Source: Lavandula angustifolia (taxonomy: Eukaryota; Streptophyta; Magnoliopsida; Lamiales; Lamiaceae). From it: a stretch of 64,000 nucleotides of DNA. The stretch covers positions 7,001,324 to 7,065,323 of the forward strand of contig CM054824.1 in the NCBI GenBank assembly GCA_028984105.1, in the 5' to 3' direction. Below, one piece after another: positions 22,761-33,415 of the stretch. The position numbers and the translations under genes are program-made. The notes under the pieces were generated by a model. The model did not search any database and was not told the origin of the DNA. It was given only the letters and a program-made list of their open reading frames with translations. The first letter of the stretch is position 1, and each line of letters opens with the position of its first letter.

Positions 22761-23334
22761 GAAAAGATCCAAACTATGTTGGAATGATGATTCGACGAAG
22801 AAACCAAGACAAGTCTACCGAATCTCAACCAAGCAGAGCAAGTAGCCGAACGTATTGACTCTCCCGAACGTAGTCAATCCCGTGTAACTCAGTGCGATGA
22901 GGAAACCTTGGAGGTAACCGAGACCACTACCGAGAGTAACAACTCGTGGGGAACATCTATTAATGTTCCCGAGCCGAATGCCCCCGAACCCGGAAACTCG
23001 CAGATCACACTCTCATTACCGAATTGCTTCAATCTCGTAATAGTACGACCGAAATTCCTAAATCACCTACTATCCGTGTTGATCAAATTTCGTATGAAGA
23101 GTCGAAACATCGTAGATCGTGGCTAGATGCTCACACTCTTGATCTAATCATCGGAGATCCTTCAAAGAAAAGTCAAGACAAGATCCGGATTCTCGCCAAG
23201 GAGAAAGTGCATTATATTCCCGCTTCTTGTCTACCGAAGAGCCTCGGACGATTGAGGATGCACTTAAAGATGCCGATCGGATCATAGCTATGCAGGAGGA
23301 GCCGAATTAGTTTACGAGAAATGAAGTTTGGGGA
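22761..23334 (+). pseudogene. P1 integrase-RT linker
   Basis: An acidic, Pro/Asn-rich spacer (VPEPNAPEPGNSQ at 22968-23006), then HRRSWLDAHTLDLIIGDPSK (23108-23170), colinear with M2 32230-32610. It probably acts as a flexible hinge in the polyprotein. Confidence 0.65.
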
Positions 23335-24150
23335 GCTTGTTAATGGACCCCGACATCATCACGTCATTGGAACAAAATGGGTCTTCAAGAACAAGCGAGA
23401 TGAAAACAACGTTATAGTAAGGAACAAAGCAAGTGCTCGTGGCTAAAGGCTACCGTCAAGCCGAGGGAATAGATTTCGATGAGGCATTCGCTCCAGCTTG
23501 TAAGATCGGAGGCAATCGACTATTCCTAGCCTACGCAACACATCAAAGATTCGTAGTCTATCAAATGGATGTGAAGTCTCGCATTCCCGAACGGCGCATC
23601 GAAAGAAGAAGTCTATGTAGAACAACCGCCCGGCTTTCAGCAGGGACATCAAGTTTGCGTACTCGTAAAGGCTCTATATGGGTTAAAACAAGCACCTGTG
23701 GCTTGGTACGATACTCGTCGTAGTTTCTTCTTCGTAAAGGTTTTCGTAAAGGCACAGAGATCGCACGCCGTTCAAAGCATTCGACCGGAAGACGACTTAT
23801 TACTCGTGCAGATCTCATGTAGACGACATTATCTTCTGGATCAAAGAATGTCGTCATGTGTCGCCAGCTTGAGAAAATGATGAAGGACAAGTTCGAGATG
23901 TCAATGATGGGTGAAATGAACTATTTCCTCGACTTTCAAGTCAAACAATCTAAAAAGGGAACGTTCATTAACCAAGACAAATACACTCGAGACCTCATCA
24001 AAAGATTCGGCCGCACATCCGCAAAACCCATCAAGATCCCGATGAACACGAATATGAAAATCGATCTTGATAAAGAGGGAGTATCGCAGACCAAACCGAA
24101 TTTCGTGCAATAATTGGTTCCTTATTATATCTAACAACCTACTCGTCCCC
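23335..24150 (+). pseudogene. P1 reverse transcriptase
   Basis: Blocks in order: TKWVFKNKRDENNV (23373-23415), VAKGYRQAEGIDFDEAFAP (23436-23492), NRLFLAYATHQR (23514-23550), LYGLKQAP-like (23675-23700), VDDIIF (23818-23835), then MMGEMNYFLDFQVKQSKKG and DKYTRDLIKRFG (23856-24010). The catalytic Asp pair is present. Frame shifts fall at about 23435, 23495, 23700, 23760 and 23850. Confidence 0.85.
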
Positions 24151-24770
24151 GACATAACTTATGCCGTAGGTGTCTGCGCCGATTTTAGGCGAATCCTAAG
24201 CGTAGCCACATGGACTCAAAGAAAGAAGATTCTCCGCTACCTCGTAGGGCACACCGACACGGGTTTATGGTATCCAACTGATGATAATATTGAACTAACC
24301 GGTTACTCGATGCCGACTATGCAGATGTAGAATCGACCGAAAATCAACTTCGTGAACTTGTCGGCCTTGTGCAAGTAAGCCGATCTCATGGTTTTCAAAG
24401 AAGCAAGCACTCGCAGCCACGCCAACTACCGAGGCCGAATACATGGCCGCCGGAAGTTGTTGCGCCCAAATCCTTTGGGCCGAGACAAAGAAGCCTAAGA
24501 GACTATGACGTCATTCGTAATGAAGTGCCGATATTCTCGCGATGACAAGCACTCAGCAAGCCTGCAATCACTCGTAACCCCGTACTACACACGAGATGCA
24601 AGCACGTGGACATTAGGCATCACTTCATTCGTGACCATGTCGAAAAGAAGGATATCGAATGGAAAAGATCCATACCGACAAACAAAGGGCCGATATTCTC
24701 GACCAAACCTCTAACCGAATCCGCATTCAAAGAACTTTCAAGAGAGCTAGGTCTCTGCTGACCCTACCGA
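24151..24770 (+). pseudogene. P1 RNase H
   Basis: DITYAVGVCA (24151-24180), LRYLVGHTDTGLWYPTDDNI (24232-24291), EYMAAGSCCAQIL (24440-24475), then the HTRCKHVDIRHHF block in shifted frame (24587-24630) and the pol end near 24755. Frames are broken. Confidence 0.8.
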
Positions 24771-25458
24771 CCCCGGGCCAAGCAAGAAGGTTCCGTGAAA
24801 GGATCATTTAGTAAGGGGGAATGATCACTCTCAATACCGAGTAAATTCAGCACGTAGAGACGTAAAACCATCTACAAGAGGTATCACCGACTACTATGTT
24901 CACCGACAGTTTGCGTATCTCTACTCAAGTAGTAACGAATAAAACAGGAATGCATTTATGATGAAGATTCAGCATGCCATTAAATATCCTAAGTTTGTCA
25001 TTTATTAACGGCTTATATTTAATGCACGACATTCTATACATAAGTTTGCTGAACTCTGCACGCATTTAACGCATGTCATCTCATAGTTACTACTTAGGCA
25101 TATTTACAACCGGCTTTGACTTAGGCGGCTACCGTGATCATTACTTAATATATCTTTTAATCTTGACCGTCCATCTCATAAAGCAAGTTTAAACTCGCCT
25201 TTGATCGAAAACCGTTCACCTTCATGTTAGATATATATTTTCGATCATATCTTTAGAAACCGCCATTACCACACTTCAAATCCTTTGCATCCGAAAATTC
25301 CCGAGATCATTCCTTGCAATCCCCTCTTGCATATCCTTTCGTAATCTCTTTCGGCATGCTTATTACAACCGCTACACGAATTAATCTTCTTTTTCGTAAT
25401 CGCTATACAAACCGCTTTTATTTAAATCGATACCGATAAATGCTAGTGTAACAGTACA
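24771..25458. other. P1 pol to third-ORF spacer
   Basis: Non-coding, colinear with 16138-16806. It is AT-rich near its right end. No gene. Confidence 0.6.
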
Positions 25459-28400
25459 ATGGCAAGTAAAAATATTTCGGTGTCTCGCTCCAGCTTAACA
25501 TGCAAGAAATCCCGGACAAGGATCGCGTTTGGTTCGAGCCAACCATGGAGTTCAACGCCCGTGATCTCGATTATACGGACGAGATCTTCTCGCCTCTCGT
25601 AGAGTCGTGGCTTGAAAGTCTTCTTTCAAGGAAGCCGACGTACTTCCTCCCGAGGCAGTGGCCGAAGTTTATCTTAATTCCGACTCGCAGGGCGGGGACA
25701 TAATCGGAAGATTCACCGTTCACGAGATCAAGGATGCTTTTCCGATTCTGAAGCATATATCACTCAAGGAGGCACTAAAGAGAAGTTTTGATCCGCCTTC
25801 CGAAGGAGCCAGGATCGCGGGGTACAAGGATGATCTTGTAGATGTCTGTGGAAAGCCCACGACCTTTAGAGCTGCTTTTCCTAAAAACAATATGCTGCCT
25901 CAGTACAGAGCTTTGGCCTATATTGTGATGCAGCCATCGACCACCAAGCAAAGCTCATTCGATCAAGTATCGAGGCTCAAGATCCAGCTCATGATGGCCA
26001 TATATGATAGAGCCCGATTAACTGGACGGAGTTCTTTATCCGTGAATTCATGGCTCAAGCGACAAAACTCGACAAGGCCTCTTGCACGCCGAGTGCAAAG
26101 GGCAAGCTTCTTTACGGACTAAAGTTGTCCATAATGATAGAGGATGTCTCACGGATTCGAACCAATCACCTACAAAGGACAAGGAGTATTTTAATGTGAA
26201 GAAGGTCGATTCCACAAAGCAGACCGGCCGCTTCTTCGACAGATCGGGTCAGTCCTCACCCATAACTCGCCAGACTAAGCCTCAAGCAGGCTACACCCTC
26301 GAAGAAGAGAACACCTCCAAGAAAAACTCCAAAAGCACCAGCTAAGAAACCGAGGAAAGTCATTCAGACGTGCCTACCGAACCCGAGGTTTCTCCCCGAA
26401 GTTCCCGCCGCCAGCTACTCAACAACCTATTCAATCGCCGGCCGATAGACGAGTCGAATCATCCGAAAAGACTCAATCGCCGGAGAAGGCCGTCACCACC
26501 GAGGAACCCGTAGAAGTGGAACAAGGGGATGCTACCAAGCACATAGCGAGGAGATTCAGCGTCTTGACAGCCCCCCTCTCGCTCCACCACTCAAAGTGTA
26601 CCTCCTCGTTGAGACTCGCACGTCTCCCATGGACTTGGAGTCCGAGACAAAGATCTCGAAGAAGAGACAACTGGGATGGAAGCTTTAGTGATCATATCCG
26701 GAGCATCCCGAGAGATTCTTCAACAGCATTCCGAGCCTACCGACTACTCTAATCTGTTGCTCATTACAAAATCAGCAAGGCTCCACATGTTGCCGCGATT
26801 TCAGGAGTGGCCCCAACTACAACGTCTAGTACTCCACTACTCCCCGCCAGCAGCCTTCATGAAGAAGAATTGAAGTTGAGGGAGCAAATAGGCTACTTTG
26901 AGCCCGCCGACCTCAAGCACCATGGAGAACCCGAGGGCCGCTATGCCGGCAATGATACATGACAGCAACTAGCTACCGGGTCAAGACTCGATGGATCGTA
27001 CCACGATGGTCAAGATCCACCTAAGCGATTCAGCCCCGGAAAGCCTAATGAGGAAAATCCCTGTGACAAGGATACACATGCTACTAAACAAGCTCAACCT
27101 CCACTCCGTATCCTCGGACCTCGCGAAGTCCACGGCCGGTGCTTCGTCCTCGCAGAGCCCGCCGCCTCTTGCCGGAGTCGACTCACGAGCGGGCCGCCAA
27201 AGACAACCTCCAAGAGATCTCGATCCGTAGCAAAAGCTCTCACCGCTCGTGGAATCCAGTAATCGAGCTCTTGCGAAGGCCGTCCACAAGGTGTGGAAAT
27301 AGATCGCGCTAGCTACAACCAATGAGCTACAGTGGGCCGAAAACATCGCATCTAAATCGCCCGCCCCCGTTGTCTCTCGAAATTGTATCCGAAGTTTTGG
27401 CTAAGCAATGTAGCGCTTTGATGATCAACTCGTAATCATTCAGAAGGACAAGCCAAACTTCTCGAAGAATTCCGTGTTTCAATATCCACTTATACCGAGT
27501 CCTTCACCGAACAAGCCTGTGCCACTGGAGATCCGACTTGACAACATTCAACCGGTCGTGGAGGATAAGATTTCCGAGAAGCCGATGTATTCAAGGCAAG
27601 AATGACCTCTCCCATAAGCAATACTGAGGAACCGACTAATGAGAGGAATGAGCCGCACTTGGCACCGACAAAGATCCATGACAGATCGGACGAACCGTCC
27701 GCCGTCTACACACGCCTAGACAAGAAGGTACTCGTCCCTACCCCTACTGTAATTGATGATGCCAAAAAGGGGGAAGGAAAAGAGAAGAGTACTGAAGGAA
27801 AAGAGAAGAGTACCGAGAAGCCGACCCCCTACCAAAACTACCGCCAAATTACTTAAGGACACAACTTCACCGAGATCTCGAGAAAAGACCAAGTCCGTGA
27901 CCGAGATAAGCGGGACCCGCACTCGCACTCGCATGCAGGGTAAGGCCCTGTGGTATCTTGGCCGCGAGCACAACCGAGACCGGCCCAAGTGGCTCAGGAA
28001 CCCGTGCTACTCATGCAACCCGCACTCCGACCGATATTATCAAGGAGGTTGCAGAGTATGCCGAGCAGAAGAGTCGAAGAGGAAGAGGCTCCTCTCCCTT
28101 CACCCGTTCAGTGGAAAAGGCAAGAAAGTGCTGATTCTCCCAACCCCTCCACCAAGAAAATGAAGAGATATATTTCACCGAGGAGGAGGCTCAAATTGCG
28201 ATCGATGAGAAGTCGGCAAGGGAGATTGCTAAAACAAGCCGCTAATAAACCAAAGTCTAAGCCTCACAAAGGAAAGATAAAATCTCCAACTCGAGTGGGA
28301 AGAAAGCCTCGCTAGGATACCTCCAAGGAAACCGATTATCGAGGATGAAGAAGATAGGGAGAAGGAGAAGGAGCAAAAGCAAAGAAAGCACCGAGAAGCG

Positions 28401-29079
28401 TGGTACGTCAAAAGAAAAATCAAGTACCCCGCCGAACCAAGACATTCCTCGAAAGCCACCGAAGCCCAAGATGATGAAATTGAGGCCATATTCGACCAAA
28501 TGAACAAATACCTATACAAAGGCGAAGAGGCTAGACAAGTTCAGGCCGCGGAGACAACCGGGAGGCGCACTGGAAGCACCGAGAAAAAGAACCGAGGAAG
28601 AGGCCAGCCGAGAGTACCTTCAAAAGATGATATTCCTTATCGATACGTAAGGTTCAAGAAGCTACCGATCCGAAATCGCACGTATGGCCAAAGACAGCAC
28701 AACTGGATACCCGCTCAATTTACTCGTAGATGGGAATCGGCAAAGATAGAGTTGATCAAGTGCAATTATTTCCCGGAGGTTCTCGCCCAACATGACTAAG
28801 GCCGATGCCTACACGTAACGGATGATGATAAGTGAACCCGATCTATACATATACTTGCATAAAGCCGTATCTCGAAGGTATAGAAGTCGCTGTTCCGAGC
28901 CTAGAATCATACCTCCACCTAGAAGAAATGATGACTCAATCCACTTTGGGGTAATAGAAGCCGAAGTGAAGTATGCCGCATCGAAGAGAGAACTGGACGA
29001 AGATGACCCAAACAGACTTTGCCGTATACTTGAAGTCGAGGAAGAACACATACCGGATGTATGGAGTGCCACCGCGTAG
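25459..29079 (+). pseudogene. P1 third (env-like) ORF, fragmented
   Basis: It starts at about 25459 and ends at TAG 29077-29079. Segments: N-terminal domain (MQEIPDKDRVWFEPTMEF at 25500; VYLNSDSQGGDIIGRFTVH at 25664; LMMAIYDRARL at 25990), Pro/Ser-rich middle (26350-27500), LDKKVLVPTPTVIDDAKKGE (27715-27775), a Lys-rich stretch (28100-28315), a Glu/Lys coil (28330-28560), then WESAKIELIKCNY (28731) and a C-terminal acidic domain (28822-29079). There is no convincing signal peptide or membrane segment. Function is unknown. Confidence 0.7.
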
Positions 29080-29508
29080 ACGCAATCTCAAGGATTCATG
29101 GACAGGATCAAGCGCTTTAAGGGCTCATAGGCTTAGTTCTCGATCTTCCTAGCTTAGCATGATTTGTAAATCGTACTTATCTCGAATAACTCATATATAC
29201 AAATCTGATTTTGGCTCGACAACCACTTGTTGTCTATTCACCGTGTTTGTAGTATGCTTTAACACTCGTAATCACTAAAGTGATGACCGACTCACACACT
29301 CACTCTATTTACTTTCTTGTCGCTTTATTACTTTGTTAGATTCTCCTAGTCTAGTTTCTATGTAACGGGGGAAATTGTGTTTTGCCCCCGTTTTCTCGCA
29401 ATCTAGAAATGCCGGAACAACTCCGCCGATCCTACCCGTAATATTGTAAGGAGCTATGTTTCGTTAGTTTAGTGTTAGCATAGATGATATGTTTTGGCAT
29501 CATCAAAT
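29080..29508. other. P1 3' non-coding region
   Basis: AT-rich stretch between the third-ORF stop and the main polypurine tract. It contains an extra purine tract (29365-29375) and GTTTTGGCATCATCAA (29491-29506). Confidence 0.6.
29365..29377 (+). promoter_or_regulatory. P1 upstream extra polypurine tract
   Basis: ACGGGGGAAATTG resembles the main tract plus the first LTR bases, about 145 bp upstream of it. A pyrimidine mirror (GCCCCCGT) follows at once, so a hairpin is possible. Confidence 0.55.
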
Positions 29509-29518
29509 AGGGGGAAAT
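29509..29518 (+). promoter_or_regulatory. P1 main polypurine tract
   Basis: AGGGGGAAAT sits directly before the 3' LTR, preceded by GGCATCATCAAAT. Confidence 0.85.
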
Positions 29519-30247
29519 TGTTGGGTGATGATTCTATCCTCAAAGATAGTCTTACTTGGTGGGAAATGATTCTATCTTCTATATCGAACCATGCTCAAGC
29601 AGCCTCTAGTGCTCAATATTGAGAAGATTTGAAGATCCCAAAACCCTATCTCGATTGGTGAACCATTCCATTGTAATCGTTATTTTTTTGTCTCCCGAGG
29701 TTTCGCACTCGCAGACACTCCGCTCCGATCAAGGCGCCGCAGATTATCCGCCTTAAACACCGTAAGTAGAAGACTCGAGATACTCGACTCGGGAGCAAGA
29801 TATCGAAAGAATCGCAGAACTGGACTCACCGAGCAAGATATCGAAAGAGTCGGCAGAACTCGGACTCAAGAGAGCAAGCCACCGAACTCGTAGCTGATCT
29901 TCGCAGACTTTACTCGCCTATCTACCTACCGAATACGGGATCGACTCAACATCGGTAGACGAGCCTTCCGAACCGCCGATACTTTTGAAAAACAATCGCA
30001 TTGCCATACACGAGGAAGAGAGAAGTCGCCTTCGCTTGCCTTGAAGTCTCGTGGCTGCCTCAACCACGCTATCCGCCTCGACGAATGACAAGAACACACG
30101 TGTCTTCTCACCTGCTAAAGCTGCAGTCAACCCTTTACCTAAAAAGGAGGGAAAGCACACTGTTACCTACTTCAAATGAGCCATTTGCTACCAAAAGAGA
30201 GAGAAAGAAGAAGATCGTCTCCAACGGATCTTTTCCAATCTCTGCTC

Positions 30248-30255
30248 TATAAATA
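30248..30255 (+). promoter_or_regulatory. P1 3' LTR TATA box
   Basis: TATAAATA followed by GAGGGAC, the same as the 5' copy. Confidence 0.6.
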
Positions 30256-31157
30256 GAGGGACATTTCAAGAAGAAAAAAAGTGCCTAAGCTTAAACGACG
30301 AAAACATACACAAGCACTAAAACGAGCTAGAACCAGAAAACCCTAAGTCTTCCGCAAGAACTTGAAGATCTATCTCCGGCGAAAGACTACCTTCTCAGCT
30401 CATAGGGAACCAAGCTAAACTGTTAGAAGAGCCTCTAGTATCCAAACCGACGATACACGAACCTAAAGCTTATTTCAGCTGTTTGTCGATCTAGAAGCTA
30501 CATTCTCATTCCCTATCCCTCTAACCCTAAGCTCAACCGAATATACTTATAGCTTAAACGAAGGAGTTCATATTTGAACCCAATCCTTATTGTAAAAGGA
30601 CTCCTTCATAGTTGGAGAAGTTTGTCAAACACTTTAGTTTGATGCCTTTGTAAACTGGGACTTGCTCAGTATAATCCCCAAGCCACTGCTTTGTCCTGTG
30701 CACAAGCTGACTGAGACTAACTCAGTATAATAAATAGCCTCCTGAACTTTCGGGAAAGTGGACGTAGGATCGATTGATATCCGAACCACTTTAAAAATCT
30801 GTATCTCGTTACTGTTTTGTTTGATTACTATTGCATTGATTTTACTGTTCATACTGAAAATCTTCTTTAAAATCATACAACTGTCTCAGCATACTGAACT
30901 GTCTACTTGCTGAACTGAGACTTGCATAAAACGGTTTCCACTCAACTGATTAGGGCCTACACTTTTCCGCACCGCTGAACTCTACCTGGTTGATACTGAA
31001 TTCTTACTCGCCGCCCAGCGCATCTCGCAGAGTCGACTCGTTCTTTAAGACTCTTTGCCACACACGATTCGTAATGCCTATTTGGTCTCGCCGAATTATT
31101 TCAGTACGGCACTTTCCTGAACAGGACTATTCGTGTTTGAAGTTGAGAAAATCGGAT

Positions 31158-31192
31158 TCAGGTGTATTCATCCCCCCCCCCTCTACACCTGA
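31158..31192 (+). promoter_or_regulatory. Conserved LTR-end hairpin with C-tract loop (P1)
   Basis: TCAGGTGTA (31158-31166) and TACACCTGA (31184-31192) form a perfect 9-bp stem around a loop containing a C-run. The same arrangement is seen in P4 (60992-61028) and, reversed, in M2 (35698-35727). It lies just before the LTR end, in U5. Confidence 0.7.
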
Positions 31193-31212
31193 CCGTACAC
31201 TCGGGACCAACA

Positions 31213-31218
31213 GTCAAG
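31213..31218. repeat. P1 target-site duplication, right
   Basis: GTCAAG against GTCAG on the left. The extra A sits inside a CAG. Confidence 0.7.
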
Positions 31219-32229
31219 CATCAAAATAACCAGTTAGTTCAATATTATCATCTGCTGGATACCATAAACCCATGTCAGATGTTCCTCTGAGATAGCGGAG
31301 AATCTTCTTTGCTGAGTCCATGTGACTCTGCTTATGATTCGCCTGAAATCGAACGCAGACACCTACAACATAAGTTATGTCAGCTCGGGTAGCAGTTAGA
31401 TATAATAATGAATCAATAATAGCATGAAATTCAGTATGGTTACTGATACTCCCTCTTTATCAAGATCAATTTTCATGTTCGTGTTCATCGGGATCTTGAT
31501 TGGTTTGCCGGATGTGCAACCACACTTCTTGATGAGGTCTCGAGTGTATTTGCCTTGATTGATGAATGTTCCCTTCTCAGATTGTTTAACTTGAAAACCG
31601 AGGAAATAATTCATCTCTCCCATCATTGACATCTCGAATTTATCCTTCATCATTTTCTCAAATTGCTGACACATGTTGACATTCTTCGATCCGAAGATTA
31701 TGTCATCTACATAGATCTGCAGAAGTAAGATGTCATCTTCCAGATGAATGCTGAATAATGTGCGGTCTACTGTGCCCTTCTAAAAACCTTTTTGAAGAAG
31801 AAACTCAGACAGGGTATCGTACCAAGCCCTGAGTGCTTATTTTAACCCGTACAGAGCATTTCTGAGTCTGTAGACCTGATGTCCCTGCTGAAAGCCGGGA
31901 GGATATTCTACATAGACTTCTTCTTTCAGCACGCCGTTTAGGAACGCAGACTTCACATCCATTTGATAAACTTTGAATCGCTGATGTGTTGCGTAGGCTA
32001 GGAATAGTCTGATTGCCTCCAATCTTGCAACTGGAGCGAAAGTTTCGTCGAAATCTATCCCTTCGGCTTGACAGTAGCCTTTTGCCACGAGTCTTGCTTT
32101 GTTCCTTACTATAACGTTGTTTTCATCTCGCTTGTCCTTGAAGACCCATTTAGTTCCAATCACATGTTGATGCCGGTGTTTGTCAACAAGCTCCCATACT
32201 TCGTTTCTCATGAACTGATTCAGCTCCTC
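31219..32229 (-). pseudogene. M2 pol: reverse transcriptase and start of RNase H
   Basis: Minus-strand order: RNEVWELVDKHRHQHVIGT, KWVFKDKRDENN, YQMDVKSAFLNG, ALYGLK (31837-32211), then the catalytic IYVDDIIFG (~31690-31720), then MMGEMNYFLGFQVKQ and GKYTRDLIKK (31396-31674), then RNase H start up to P1. The YVDD box is intact. The frame stops after ALYGLK where CAA (Gln) reads TAA, and again at a TAG in GF-stop-KGT (~31787). Apart from these, the block is well kept. Confidence 0.9.
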
Positions 32230-32817
32230 CTACATAGCTACGATCCAATCAGCATCCTTAAGTGCATCCTCAACTGACGGAGGTTCTTCAGTAGATAAGA
32301 AGCAGGAATATAATGCACTTTCTCCCTGATAGAATCTGGATCTTGTCTTTACGCTTGCTGAAGGATCTCCAATAATGAAGTCAGAAGTGTGAGCGTCCAG
32401 CCACGATCTACGATGTTTCAACTCTTCATCTGAGATTTGTTCAACACAGATAGTAGGTGAGCTAGGCATTTCAATTGTACTATTCTGAGATTGAAGCAAT
32501 TCAGTTACTAGAGTTGGGTTTACTGAGTCACCAGGTTCAGGGGCATTTAACTCAGGAACTTCATTTGTTCCCCCTAAATTATTATCCTCAGTAGAGGTCT
32601 CAGTTACCACTTGGGTTTTTTCATCGACCTGAGTTACCTGGGATTGACTCTGTTCAGTAGAGTCAATCTATTCAACTACTTCTCCAACTGGGTGAGATTC
32701 AGTTGTCTTATCAATAGTTTCCTCTTCTGAATCATCATCCCAACACAGTTGGATCTTTTCAACTTTATCTTTGAGGCTCAGATCCTGTAGCTGCTTACTG
32801 ATGTCCTCAGACTCTGA
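32230..32817 (-). pseudogene. M2 pol: integrase-RT linker
   Basis: An open stretch (32230-32610) with NEVPELNAPEPGDS and KHRRSWLDAHTSDFIIGD, acidic and Pro-rich, the cleanest copy of the linker in the window. Beyond 32610 the frame is interrupted by a TAG at 32669. It connects integrase to RT in the polyprotein. Confidence 0.75.
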
Positions 32818-33415
32818 TTAAGAATTCCTGCTCCTGTCTTTAGTAGGAAACTCATTAAAAACAACATGAGGGCTTTCCTCCACGTAAAGGGCCCGGTAGT
32901 TAAAAACTCTGAAAGCTTTGCTGACCCGGGAGTATCCTAAGAAGACTCCCTGGTTTGACTTGCTATCAAAACTCTTTAATTGATCCTTCCCATTATTGTG
33001 GATAAAGCACGAACACCCAAAAATATGGAAATAAGATAGAGAAGGCTTCCTGCCGTTCCATAATTCATATGGTGTCTTCTTATGCTGCATAATCAGTAGA
33101 GATCTGTTCTGAGTGTAACATGCAAAGTCGTGCAGCTTCCGCCCGCAATTTGTCTGGGAGTCCCGAGTCTGCGAGCAGGGTTCTTGCTGCTTCTTTGAGT
33201 GTTCTATTCTTCCTTTCAGCAACCCCATTTTGTTGAGGCGTGCGCGCAGCAGACGTCTCATGCTCTATGCCTTCAGCTTTGCAGAACTCTTCCACCATAG
33301 AATTCAGGAACTCAGTTCCTCTGTCTGAATGTATCTTTATAATTTTGGTGTTCTTCTGGACACTGAGCTTTTTCAGAAGCGTTGGTAATTTTGGTGGTCT
33401 CAGACAGTTTCTTCC
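32818..33415 (-). pseudogene. M2 pol: integrase, C-terminal half only
   Basis: The frame at 33080-33430 has HSDRGTEFLNSMVEEF (second Asp) and QQNGVAERKNRTLKEAART (catalytic Glu). The frame at 32818-33261 carries YELWNGRKPSLSYFHIFGC. The first catalytic Asp (MDLFGPV), the zinc-binding region, pre-integrase and protease are absent: the gag-protease linker joins straight to the middle of integrase near 33410. The product could not catalyse integration. Confidence 0.88.

Larger units (their letters stand above)
17265..31212 (+). mobile_element. P1: full-length Sirevirus-like Copia element nested in M2
   Basis: Both LTRs (17265-18962; 29519-31212), PBS, gag, pol, spacer, third ORF and polypurine tracts are present in order, about 13.9 kb. 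It is inserted in the RNase H of M2 with a target duplication. The LTRs are nearly identical except at CAG/CTG trinucleotides, so insertion is probably recent, yet every ORF is shattered, largely at the same kind of site. That contradiction argues that many lesions come from consensus error. Confidence 0.92.
29519..31212 (+). repeat. P1 3' LTR
   Basis: 1694 bp, TGTTGGGTGATG to GGGACCAACA, followed by GTCAAG. The TATA box is at 30248-30255. Up to about 30640 it shows the same kind of CAG/CTG damage as the 5' LTR; beyond that most CAG/CTG sites are clean, for example CTTGCTGAACTGAG (30907-30920) against CTTGCCGAACCGAG at 18659. Confidence 0.93.

Noticed and set aside
17265..31212. CCGA forms in P1 as the ancestral state, with CTGA in other copies produced by methyl-CpG deamination
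   Set aside because: CTG forms encode the conserved Cys of the zinc knuckle and intact frames; the altered forms also include insertions and deletions, and they differ between the LTRs of one element. Deamination cannot give that.
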